Shown piece after piece: positions 1 to 6,615 of a DNA stretch of 13,196 nucleotides (its first letter is position 1; each line of letters begins with the position of its first letter). The position numbers and the translations under genes are program-made. Under the pieces are notes generated by a model. The model did not search any database. It was not told the origin of the DNA and saw nothing but the letters and a program-made list of their open reading frames with translations. This DNA is from Treponema sp. (lineage in GTDB: Bacteria > Spirochaetota > Spirochaetia > Treponematales > Breznakiellaceae). The stretch is from positions 1 through 13,196 of the forward strand of contig JAIRNB010000203.1 of the NCBI GenBank assembly GCA_031258265.1. Reading direction: 5' to 3'.

Positions 1-33
1 GCCTAAAATCATATTTTTTCGTTTTTTTATTTT

Positions 34-219
34 GGGCGCATCCCCGCCCTTGCTTTCACAAGGGCGGGGACCGGGCTATCGCTGCAATTCCTCAGCCCGC
101 CTCCGGCGGGCTTCCGGTATTTCCGCTCTATCCCTTGCGCTGCTAAAAAATGGCATCCATGCCATTTTTTAGCTTTACGTTTTTGCTTTGCAAAAACGTA
201 TACATTTATTTCAGCCGGC
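34..219 (+). repeat. Mosaic palindromic intergenic repeat, left copy
   Basis: This non-coding element is a chain of hairpins. In order they are: 41-52/59-70 (tccccgcccttg, 12-bp arms, 6-nt loop); 95-101/105-111 (gcccgcc, loop tcc); 142-156/159-173 (gctaaaaaatggcat, 15-bp arms, 2-nt centre); and 176-186/190-200 (tacgtttttgc, loop ttt). The same modules in the same order occur inverted at 11861-12105. The two copies share the outer tgggcgcatccccg, ccgggc, the cccgcctccggcggg core, atcccttgcgc, both A/T-rich hairpins and a tail around cagccggc. They differ in the filler between modules. No ORF or transposase is associated. It is most likely a dispersed REP/MITE-like genomic repeat; the copy number outside the window is unknown. 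Confidence 0.8.
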
Positions 220-380
220 CCCGCGGCGCGCCCGCCCGCCTAAAGTCGGGCTTGCATTTGGCCGGGATAATTACAGTTGCCGTGCGCCGGGCGGGTGTTA
301 CATTTTTTCCTTAACGCCCCTTACCAGGACAATTACTTCGCCCCATGCCGGCGAAAAGCCGAAGGCTGTGAATTGAATAA

Positions 381-448
381 TGTGGCATCGCATAGCCCGG
401 AACAGGCAACCGTAGGTTGTATATTAAACCATTGTGGCTTCGCATAGC
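381..448 (+). repeat. Imperfect 16-bp direct repeat
   Basis: The sequence tgtggcatcgcatagc at 381-396 recurs as tgtggcttcgcatagc at 433-448, with 15 of 16 bases identical and starts 52 bp apart. The sequence between and around the copies is not otherwise repeated and no gene overlaps. It could be a remnant of a dispersed repeat or a pair of protein-binding sites; nothing decides between these. Confidence 0.5.
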
Positions 449-602
449 GCCAATAATTTCCCAGTGTTGAACTAATGCGCCCCGGCTTTAGCCTGTTATG
501 CGCGGTATTATTCTTTTCCGGCAGGATACTTAAACTAACTAATCCGCGATTGGGCTTCTTCCGGCATTTGCGTAGGCCAGGATACATTTCTGTAGGATAT
601 TG

Positions 603-636
603 GACCTGTTCAAGAACTTCAGTTTTTGAACAGGTC
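603..636. promoter_or_regulatory. Near-perfect 16-bp palindrome upstream of the sigma-54 promoter
   Basis: The arms gacctgttcaagaact (603-618) and agtttttgaacaggtc (621-636) match at 15 of 16 positions, with a 2-nt centre; the exception can still pair as G-U in RNA. There is no T-tract after it and no gene before it, so a terminator is unlikely. Its centre lies about 190 bp before the predicted start of the sigma-54 transcript, a distance common for enhancer-binding-protein sites. It could equally be a dispersed palindromic repeat. The palindrome is certain; the role is inferred. Confidence 0.45.
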
Positions 637-783
637 TATTGTAATTCATGTTACCCGCCATACGCGGAAACGGGACTCCATTGTACACTAAGCCCATACA
701 GAATAATGCCCCCGCCGAACATAAATTCGTAATTCAAAATAAATTTTCCCGTGTTTTCCCCTCCGCCGGGAATAGCAGCAAGC

Positions 784-803
784 TTGGCACGGATATTGCT
801 ATA
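784..803 (+). promoter_or_regulatory. Sigma-54 (RpoN) -24/-12 promoter
   Basis: TTGGCACG (784-791), four bases, then TTGCT (796-800) matches the known sigma-54 consensus YTGGCACG-N4-TTGCW at every defined position. The invariant GG (786-787) and GC (798-799) are correctly spaced 12 bp apart. The predicted start is near 810-811, about 97 nt before the first permease start codon. A TATAAT-like string at 802-807 overlaps, but no -35 element sits at a proper distance from it. This promoter would drive the whole 908-6410 operon and requires an AAA+ enhancer-binding activator, linking the operon to signals such as nitrogen or amino-acid availability. Confidence 0.8.
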
Positions 804-810
804 TAATTCT

Positions 811-907
811 CGTAGATTGGACTTCAGGTTTTTTTACCAAGACGGACGGGTACACCCATTATACACCTGAAATTCAGTCCGGTAAAAATTCACCCTGGGA
901 GGCGGTA
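811..907 (+). promoter_or_regulatory. Structured 5' leader with two competing stems
   Basis: In the predicted leader, ggact+tcaggt (819-829) pairs with acctga and agtcc (865-870 and 876-880), leaving a five-base bulge at 871-875. Separately tttttacc (831-838) is fully complementary to ggtaaaaa (881-888). The second stem's 5' arm lies inside the first stem's loop and its 3' arm lies outside, so the two are interleaved and probably alternative folds. The second ends 8 nt before the ribosome-binding site GGAGG (898-902). No known riboswitch class is recognised. A regulatory leader is an inference from the pairing alone. Confidence 0.4.
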
Positions 908-1591
908 ATGTTTAAGTGGTCCTATATTTTACGATACCTTCCCCGGGTAATACAGGTAGTTCCCGTTACCCTGCTCATCGTGGCGGTGGCCATGGCGGCA
1001 GGGATAATACTGGGTATGGTCATCACCTTTTTCCGGGTGGAAAAGGTCCCCATCCTAAGACAGTTTTCCGTGGTATTTGTTTCTTTTATCCGGGGCACCC
1101 CCATGCTGGTTCAGCTCTTTGTGGTGTACTACGGGCTTCCGGCGCTTTTTATGCTTTTCGGTATCAACATCCTCCGGGTTAACCGGCTGTTTTTCGTATT
1201 TGTTACCTACGGTCTCAATTCCGCGGCTTTCCTGTCGGAAACATTCCGTTCCGCCATAGGAAGTATCGACAAGTTCCAATGGGATGCGGCGGCGTCTATC
1301 GGCCTTACCAGGATGCAGACATATATACGGGTCATTATTCCCCAAAGCGTGGTAATCGCTATTCCCAGCGTAGGAACATCCCTCTCCTCGCTTCTCCAGG
1401 ATACTTCCCTTGCCTTTGCCATAGGGGTGATAGACATTGTGGGAAAAATTAATTCCATGAGCGCGTCCCTGGGACACAGCCTGGAGGGTTACACAATAGC
1501 GGCGGTTATTTTTATCGCCCTTTCATTCGGTATTGAACGGACTTTCGCCCTGCTGGAAAAAAAGACCAGAACCCAGAACGAAGCCGTTTAA
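908..1591 (+). CDS. Polar amino-acid ABC transporter permease (HisM/GlnP family)
   Basis: This is an inner-membrane subunit of an amino-acid importer, 227 aa, normal for the family. The N-terminal half has the family motif FIRGTP (60-65) after a hydrophobic segment at about 14-40; further hydrophobic segments lie near 66-88, 94-112 and 190-215. The EAA coupling loop that docks on the ATPase runs from E111 to Q146 (ETFRSAIGSI, then QWDAAASIG and VIIPQ). The start is an ATG with GGAGG at 898-902. It is first in the operon, directly behind a sigma-54 promoter and structured leader, and 74 bp before the substrate-binding protein gene. With the second permease at 2586 it probably forms a heterodimeric channel, as in HisQM or GltJK. 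The transported amino acid cannot be told. Confidence 0.93.
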   Translation: MFKWSYILRYLPRVIQVVPVTLLIVAVAMAAGIILGMVITFFRVEKVPILRQFSVVFVSFIRGTPMLVQLFVVYYGLPALFMLFGINILRVNRLFFVFVTYGLNSAAFLSETFRSAIGSIDKFQWDAAASIGLTRMQTYIRVIIPQSVVIAIPSVGTSLSSLLQDTSLAFAIGVIDIVGKINSMSASLGHSLEGYTIAAVIFIALSFGIERTFALLEKKTRTQNEAV

Positions 1592-1665
1592 TAGACGGAT
1601 CTGCCGGAACTGTATCCGCATAAAAGGAAACAGTATTAGCGGTTCCAAATATAAGGAGGTATTTT

Positions 1666-2499
1666 ATGAACAAGAAGGTGTTTACCGCAGCGGTGCTGGC
1701 CCTTGCGGTACTGTTTGCTGCCGGGTGCAGTAAGAAGGATACGGGCAGCGGGGCCGCCAAGGGCAAAAAAGTTGCCATCGGCATTATAAATGCGTACCCC
1801 CCTTTCGGCTATACCGATGAGGCCGGAAATATTCAAGGTTACGATTATCAGGTCCTGCGGGCGGTGGATGAACTGCTCCCGGATTACGAGTTCGAATACG
1901 AATCCGTTCAGTGGGCCACCCTTATCACTTCCCTCAGGGAAGGACATTTCGATATTGTTACTTCCCAGCTCGAAAAGAATCCCGAACGGGAAGAACAGTT
2001 CCTTTTCGGCGAAGAACAGTTTTTTGACTTTGCTTCCTACCTCGTTATCCTTAGCGGCAATGACTCTATCACGGATATTGCGTCCATGAAAGGGAAAAGG
2101 CTGGGCGTGGTAACCGGCACCAACCAGCATGCCTTTGCCCAGGAGTACCTTGCCGCCAATCCGGGGGCATTTGAGGCGGTACCCTATACCTCCACTTCAA
2201 CATTTCAGTCGATTTATCTCAACCTTTCCACGGGAGAATGGGACGCAAGCTTTGCCACCAAATTCGAAATGGCCAGCGTTATGGAAGCCTATCCCGATAT
2301 TTCCCTCAAGGTTGCTACCAACACCGATGGCGAAGAAGCCCTGTTGACCAGCCAGCCTACATACTTCCTGTTCAACAAGAGCCAGGGGGATCTGGTTAAA
2401 GCGGTTGACGGCGCTTTGGCTGCATTAAAATCGAGCGGGAAGCTTAACGAAATCCAGGTTCAGGAATTAGGCGAAGTGTATATGGATTTTACCCGGTAA
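1666..2499 (+). CDS. Amino-acid ABC transporter substrate-binding lipoprotein (family 3)
   Basis: This 277-aa protein is the periplasmic, membrane-anchored binding subunit of the importer. Residues 1-21 form a lipoprotein signal peptide with lipobox FAAGC and lipidated C21. The mature part shows the SBP family 3 pattern: YPPFGYTDEAG (44-54) with GYD (58-60), then WATLITSLREGHFDI (83-97) and an Arg at 108 in the segment that normally clamps the ligand carboxylate. A second lobe follows from about KRLGVVTGTNQ. The usual mT-x-T stretch before the Arg is replaced by SQLEKN, so the ligand pocket may be atypical. The ATG follows a strong aaggaggt (1652-1659). A stem-loop downstream (2508-2537) may raise the level of this message relative to the permeases, a common need for binding proteins. 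Confidence 0.93.
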   Translation: MNKKVFTAAVLALAVLFAAGCSKKDTGSGAAKGKKVAIGIINAYPPFGYTDEAGNIQGYDYQVLRAVDELLPDYEFEYESVQWATLITSLREGHFDIVTSQLEKNPEREEQFLFGEEQFFDFASYLVILSGNDSITDIASMKGKRLGVVTGTNQHAFAQEYLAANPGAFEAVPYTSTSTFQSIYLNLSTGEWDASFATKFEMASVMEAYPDISLKVATNTDGEEALLTSQPTYFLFNKSQGDLVKAVDGALAALKSSGKLNEIQVQELGEVYMDFTR

Positions 2500-2507
2500 A
2501 AGAAACC

Positions 2508-2537
2508 CGTCTCTGAAAACCACGGCTTTCAGAGACG
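2508..2537 (+). promoter_or_regulatory. Intercistronic stem-loop after the binding-protein gene
   Basis: The arms cgtctctgaaa (2508-2518) and tttcagagacg (2527-2537) are perfectly complementary over 11 bp with an 8-nt loop. No T-run follows; instead a second GC-rich inverted repeat (ccgcc 2541-2545 / ggcgg 2552-2556) comes next. It is therefore unlikely to be a simple terminator. Placed between the SBP gene and the second permease gene, it fits a 3' stabilising or attenuating element that favours the binding-protein message, as known for maltose and histidine transport operons. The role is inferred. Confidence 0.55.
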
Positions 2538-2585
2538 CCCCCGCCGGGCCGGGCGGCGTATCTGCATTTTCAGTGGAGTATCACT

Positions 2586-3293
2586 ATGTCTGGTTTTGAT
2601 TTTATTTTTTTTCTCACCGGGATGCGCGAATCCGTTCTACATCTGCCGGTTACGCTGTATGTGGCCCTCGCCATTATGTGCATAGGAATAGTGCTGGGTT
2701 TCCTGGTGGCCCTTGCCCGCTTTTACCGGGTTAAATTTCTCTCCACATTCCTCAGGATAGCCGTTACTGTCCTGCGGGGAGTCCCGGTTATCCTCATCAT
2801 CCTTATTATCCAGGTATTTTCCGCCCTTAACTATGACAAGATCATGGCGTTCCTGGGTCTTAGCCTTACCTACAGGGGACTCAACAAGGCGCTTATTGCC
2901 ATTGCCGCCATATCTATTCCGACGATTATCAGCATGTCTGAAATTTTCCGGGGTTCCTTTGCGGCGGTGGATAAAAACCAGTTTGACGCTTCAGCCTCAA
3001 TCGGACATGGGAGAATACAAACCTTGTTCCGGGTTATCATTCCCCAGATGATACCGGTTACCGTCCCCATGACCGGCAATGTCGTCATCGCCACTGTAAA
3101 ATCAACATCCCTGCTGCTGTATCTCAGTGTGGTAGACGCCCTGAACGCGCCGGTGCTGGCCGCCGGGATCAACTACCGTTATCTGGAAGCGTATCTGGCG
3201 GCGGCATGCGTATTCTGGACAATGTGCGCATCTCTCGAATGGATCTTCCACATTCTGGAAGGAAAACTAAAACTCCAAGGAGCGGTAACATGA
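2586..3293 (+). CDS. Second amino-acid ABC transporter permease
   Basis: This 235-aa inner-membrane subunit is homologous to the first permease. It carries VLRGVP (62-67) in place of FIRGTP and an EAA loop from E119 to Q154 (EIFRGSFAAVDKNQ, then ASIG and RVIIPQ). Hydrophobic segments lie near 19-45, 57-80, 101-118, 160-180 and 200-222. The ATG has GGAG at 2575-2578. Its stop codon overlaps the ATPase start in an ATGA junction (3290-3293), so the two are translationally coupled. Having two different permeases and one ATPase suggests a heterodimeric channel on a homodimeric ATPase. Confidence 0.92.
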   Translation: MSGFDFIFFLTGMRESVLHLPVTLYVALAIMCIGIVLGFLVALARFYRVKFLSTFLRIAVTVLRGVPVILIILIIQVFSALNYDKIMAFLGLSLTYRGLNKALIAIAAISIPTIISMSEIFRGSFAAVDKNQFDASASIGHGRIQTLFRVIIPQMIPVTVPMTGNVVIATVKSTSLLLYLSVVDALNAPVLAAGINYRYLEAYLAAACVFWTMCASLEWIFHILEGKLKLQGAVT

Positions 3294-4078
3294 GTGAAAC
3301 GGCTGTTAGAAACGATACGATGATCTCTGTATGGAATTTACAAAAGGCTTTCGCCGGCAATGAAGTGCTCAAGGGAATAGAACTTAAAATAAAAAATGGG
3401 GAGGTCGCGGCCCTTATCGGATCTTCCGGTTCGGGAAAGACCACCCTGCTCCGGTGCCTTAATTTTCTTGAATCCGCCGACTGCGGGCATCTGACCATAG
3501 ACGGGGTAAATGTCAACCTTGCCATTGCCACCAAACGGGAAAAGCTTGAAATCCGCAAAAAGACCGCCATGGTTTTTCAGAATTACGCCCTTTTTATGAA
3601 CATGACGGTTATCAACAATGTAATGGAAGGGCTTGTTACGGTGCAGAAAAAGTCCAAAGACGAGGCCCGGAATACCGCGGAAGAGATGCTGTGCAAGGTT
3701 GGCCTAAGCGACAAGTTTGATTCAAAACCCTACCAGCTTTCCGGCGGTCAACAGCAGCGGGTAGGCATAGCCCGGGCCCTTGCCCTTAATCCCAGGGTCA
3801 TCCTCTTTGATGAACCTACAAGCGCATTGGACCCGGAGAAGGTAGACGAGGTCCTTGATGTAATAAAACTCGTTGCCGGTTCCGGGGTAACGATGATCAT
3901 TGTTACCCATGAAATGCAGTTTGCCTACGATGTGGCCAACCACGTTATTTTCATGGACTCAGGCTATATTCTTGAGGAAGGCCCGCCCAAGAAGGTATTC
4001 GATCACCCGGAAAACGAAAGAACCCGGCAATTCCTCTCCCGGTTCACCATGGCCAGGACTGCGCAGAAAAGCGCATAA
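3290..4078 (+). CDS. Amino-acid ABC transporter ATP-binding protein (GlnQ/HisP family)
   Basis: This is the cytoplasmic ATPase that powers the importer, 262 aa from the ATG at 3290. That start is chosen because aaggag (3277-3282) precedes it and it overlaps the permease stop; the reading frame runs open further upstream, but that extension lies within the permease gene. All motifs are present: Walker A GSSGSGKT (44-51), Q-loop Q97, signature LSGGQQQR (150-157), Walker B ILFDE (171-175), D-loop SALD (178-181) and switch His 207 in VTHEM. The usual LFPHMT after the Q-loop reads LFMNMT here, a local divergence at the surface that contacts the permease. It is followed 12 bp later by the dehydrogenase gene, so import and metabolism are co-transcribed. 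Confidence 0.94.
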   Translation: MSETAVRNDTMISVWNLQKAFAGNEVLKGIELKIKNGEVAALIGSSGSGKTTLLRCLNFLESADCGHLTIDGVNVNLAIATKREKLEIRKKTAMVFQNYALFMNMTVINNVMEGLVTVQKKSKDEARNTAEEMLCKVGLSDKFDSKPYQLSGGQQQRVGIARALALNPRVILFDEPTSALDPEKVDEVLDVIKLVAGSGVTMIIVTHEMQFAYDVANHVIFMDSGYILEEGPPKKVFDHPENERTRQFLSRFTMARTAQKSA

Positions 4079-4090
4079 GGCGGAAATACG

Positions 4091-5083
4091 GTGAAAAAAA
4101 TTGTTTCCATGGGCCTTATCTCCCTTGATGACAGCGTATACGGGGAACTCAGACAAAAGGGATTTGAACTGGTGTTTCCCCTGGGCATGGGAATAAGGCC
4201 CCGGGGTGAAGGGGATCAAAAAAAGATCTTTGCCGCCCTTGCCGATGCGGAGGGCTTTATCTCCGGCGGCGTAACGGTAGACGATACGCTTTTAGACCAT
4301 GCGCCCCGCCTCAAGGCGGTGATCTTCTGCGGTGTGGGCTATGCGTCTTTCATTGACGCGGCGGCCTGCAAGCGCCGCAATGTGGCCCTTGGCATCTGCC
4401 CCGGCGCGAATGCCACGGCGGTGGCGGAATCCGCTTCCGCCATGTTGACCGCGGCGATAAAGGACCTTTTCCGCTTTAACGGCGCCGTCAAAGACGGAAT
4501 TTGGAAATCCCACGATACCCCGGATATTTTTGACAAGACCCTGGGTTTTGTCGGTTTTGGCAATGTGGGCCTGAAACTTGCGCGGATCATGCACCACGGT
4601 TACGGCTGTCCTGTTTTGTACTACGCCCATTCCGCCAAACCGGAGGCGGAACGGGAACTCGGCGCCGGACGGCGGGGACTGGATTCCCTGCTCGCCGAAA
4701 GCGATGTAACCGTGGTAAGCATTACCTGGACGGAGGAAACAGAACGCCTTATCAACCGGGAGCGCATCGAGCGGATGAAGGATGGGGCGATACTCCTCAA
4801 CCTTGCCAGGGCGGAAATCGTGGACCGTGATGCGGTACTTTCCGCCCTGGAATCGGGAAAGCTTTCCAAATATCTAACCGACGTATTCCACAGCGACGCG
4901 GCGGCGGGGGAACAGGCGCCCCTCTGGAAGGGGAAGTACCCCGATGACGGCAAATGTATTGTTACGCCCCACACTTTCTGGTCGTCCCCCCACACAACAA
5001 AGCGAATAGGTGAAATAGCGATAGAAACGGTGCAAAAACTCATCCTTGGTGAATCGGCGTCCAACAGGGTTGAGATTAAATAG
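4091..5083 (+). CDS. D-isomer-specific 2-hydroxyacid dehydrogenase family protein
   Basis: This 330-aa cytoplasmic oxidoreductase is predicted to interconvert a 2-oxo acid and a D-2-hydroxy acid with NAD(P)H. The Rossmann motif GFGNVG lies at 155-160. The catalytic Arg is R240 in LNLAR and the catalytic His is H294 in VTPH. The acidic partner, usually Glu in DVFxxEP, is Asp here (D269 in DVFHSD). The acidic residue that normally ends the second Rossmann strand and binds the NAD ribose is replaced by Ala (A179 in YYAHS), so cofactor preference may be altered. It starts with GTG behind a taaggcgg sequence, 12 bp after the ATPase gene. The neighbouring aminotransferase could supply the 2-oxo acid. 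The exact substrate is unknown; phosphoglycerate dehydrogenase activity is possible but the flanking genes argue against it. Confidence 0.88.
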   Translation: MKKIVSMGLISLDDSVYGELRQKGFELVFPLGMGIRPRGEGDQKKIFAALADAEGFISGGVTVDDTLLDHAPRLKAVIFCGVGYASFIDAAACKRRNVALGICPGANATAVAESASAMLTAAIKDLFRFNGAVKDGIWKSHDTPDIFDKTLGFVGFGNVGLKLARIMHHGYGCPVLYYAHSAKPEAERELGAGRRGLDSLLAESDVTVVSITWTEETERLINRERIERMKDGAILLNLARAEIVDRDAVLSALESGKLSKYLTDVFHSDAAAGEQAPLWKGKYPDDGKCIVTPHTFWSSPHTTKRIGEIAIETVQKLILGESASNRVEIK

Positions 5084-5177
5084 AGAGACACACCAGGGCC
5101 GCGAATATATTGCGCGTGTCCGGCGGTAATCGTGTTTCAGCCATGCCAAAGGCAGGCAAAAAAAGGAGGAACGGGAT

Positions 5178-6410
5178 ATGGAATTACGGTTCAGTGAAGC
5201 GTTGATGGATCTGCGCGGCTCGGCGACCCGGGAAATATGGAGCAAGGCGAAAAAACCGGGGATGATTTCCCTCGGCGGAGGTTCCCCAGCACGGGAGAGC
5301 CTTCCCATGAAACAGCTTGAAGAAATTGCGGCGGAAATTTTTTCCGACTACACCCTGATGAGCCGCGGCTATAACTACGCCTCCACGGAAGGTTTCGATG
5401 AACTCCGGGGACAGGTATTGGAACTGGCAAAAACATTCGGCATTGAAATTCCGGGCCTCGGCCTTTCCAATGTCATGATCACCACCGGCGGCGGCCAGGC
5501 CATCGATCTTGCGCTCCGTACTTTTGTGAACCGGGGGGATTCGATCCTGGTCGAAAATCCCACCTATCTGGGGTTTCTGCAGGTGGCCCAGTCCTACGGC
5601 GCGAAACTTACCGGCGTGGAGGCCGGTGATAACGGCCTTATCCTTGCGGACCTTGAAGAAAAAATGATCCGCCATAAACCAAAACTGCTCTATGTGGTGC
5701 CGACATTTTCCAACCCCACCGGCAAAACCTACACCAGGGAAAACCGCGCGGCTATTGTTGAACTGGCGAAAAAATATAATGTCATCATTATAGAGGACGA
5801 TCCCTACTCGCGGCTTCGTATTTCGGGAAGCGCCGTACCGCCCCTCAAAAATTTCGACAGGGAAAATGACTGTGTTATTTACATCTCAAGTTTTTCAAAG
5901 GTAATTTCCCCCGGTATCCGGCTTGGTTATGCCATTGGCCGGGAAGAAATTATCCGCAAGATGACTATTGCCAAACAGGGGGCCGATCTTTCAAGTTCAA
6001 ACATTTCCCAGCTTCTTGTACTCCGTTACCTGGAAAAGGGGCTTTACTACCCCGTGGTTGAGCGGGCAATTCCGGTTTACCGGGAACGGAAAAACGCCAT
6101 GATAAACGCGATAGGGAAGTATTTCCCGGAAGAATTTTCCCATACCGATCCCGACGGCGGGCTTTTTATATGGGGGGCGTTCAAAACTCCGATTGATACG
6201 GCGGCTATGTTTGATGAGGCTATAAACCGGAATGTAGCCTACGTTCAGGGGCAGACGTTTTACGCCGATGGTTCGGGGATAAACACTATCAGGCTTAATT
6301 TTTCCAATGAAAATCCTGAAACCATTGAGCGGGCAATTAAAATTCTGGGAGAACTCTCAAAAGAAACCATCGCCGCCTTCCATGAGAAGAAAATGCCTGC
6401 CGCGTCCTGA
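5178..6410 (+). CDS. PLP-dependent aminotransferase, class I/II (LysN / 2-aminoadipate aminotransferase-like)
   Basis: This 410-aa fold-type I aminotransferase is predicted to swap the amino group of an imported amino acid for a 2-oxo group. Visible motifs are GGGQAIDLAL (104-113, cofactor phosphate region), SNPTG (178-182), EDDPY (206-210, where an Asp contacts the PLP pyridine nitrogen and Tyr its hydroxyl), SSFSK with Schiff-base K241, GIRLGY (246-251) and the C-terminal substrate-carboxylate Arg, R372 in IRLNFS. The sequence is of the MocR/LysN subgroup, but without the N-terminal GntR-type DNA-binding domain of MocR regulators, so it is an enzyme. The ATG follows a strong aaaggagga (5161-5170), 94 bp after the dehydrogenase. 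It is last in the operon. Substrate candidates are branched, aromatic or aminoadipate-type amino acids; sequence does not decide. Confidence 0.9.
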   Translation: MELRFSEALMDLRGSATREIWSKAKKPGMISLGGGSPARESLPMKQLEEIAAEIFSDYTLMSRGYNYASTEGFDELRGQVLELAKTFGIEIPGLGLSNVMITTGGGQAIDLALRTFVNRGDSILVENPTYLGFLQVAQSYGAKLTGVEAGDNGLILADLEEKMIRHKPKLLYVVPTFSNPTGKTYTRENRAAIVELAKKYNVIIIEDDPYSRLRISGSAVPPLKNFDRENDCVIYISSFSKVISPGIRLGYAIGREEIIRKMTIAKQGADLSSSNISQLLVLRYLEKGLYYPVVERAIPVYRERKNAMINAIGKYFPEEFSHTDPDGGLFIWGAFKTPIDTAAMFDEAINRNVAYVQGQTFYADGSGINTIRLNFSNENPETIERAIKILGELSKETIAAFHEKKMPAAS

Positions 6411-6428
6411 CGCCGGGCGGGAATTACC

Positions 6429-6458
6429 GGGGGCTGTCATTTGATTGCCCCCTTATTT
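6429..6458 (+). terminator. Probable Rho-independent terminator of the transporter operon
   Basis: The arms gggggc (6429-6434) and gccccc (6447-6452) form a 6-bp GC stem, with a small tca/tga pairing in the loop. The tract ttattt follows. It begins about 19 nt after the aminotransferase stop codon, where the operon should end and before the convergent trpS gene. The T-tract is interrupted by one A, which lowers certainty. Confidence 0.6.
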
Positions 6459-6577
6459 CATTTGGGATATTTAATAGCGCAGGCCGCGCCGCATTGACCT
6501 AATGAATGAACAACCTGGCCCGGCCTGAACGGTGGCAGCGGGGGATGCGCCCGGGTTCTGGGGTAACATTCGCAGCC

Positions 6578-6615
6578 ATAGGACCGGCGGCCTATTGATC
6601 TTATTGTTGATCAAT
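6578..6615 (-). terminator. Weak stem-loops at the 3' end of trpS
   Basis: Two inverted repeats sit at the end of trpS. One is attgatc/gatcaat (6594-6600 and 6609-6615), which spans the stop codon. The other is ataggacc..ggcctat (6578-6595), a stem with one mismatch. On the minus strand no T-tract follows either. They may protect or end the trpS message, but neither is a canonical terminator. Confidence 0.25.

Larger units (their letters stand above)
220..780. other. Gene-free stretch upstream of the amino-acid transporter operon
   Basis: No credible gene is visible here. The short ORFs at 188-376, 475-732 and on the opposite strand have no ribosome-binding site, no recognisable motif and a composition unlike the real genes. 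The stretch contains a short direct repeat (381-448) and a long palindrome (603-636), described separately. It may hold decayed sequence or control sites for the downstream sigma-54 promoter. No tRNA or rRNA is recognisable. Confidence 0.6.

Noticed and set aside
34..219. CRISPR array in the palindromic region
   Set aside because: There are no regularly spaced identical repeats with unique spacers, and no cas genes nearby.
475..732. 85-codon ORF upstream of the operon
   Set aside because: There is no ribosome-binding site or protein motif, it crosses the 603-636 palindrome, and its composition is unlike the neighbouring genes.
802..807. TATAAT as a sigma-70 -10 element
   Set aside because: No -35 element lies 16-18 bp upstream, and the string overlaps a full sigma-54 consensus that explains the site better.
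3206..3289. 28-codon upstream extension of the ATPase
   Set aside because: It lies inside the permease gene in another frame. The ATG at 3290 has a good ribosome-binding site and gives the normal family N-terminus.
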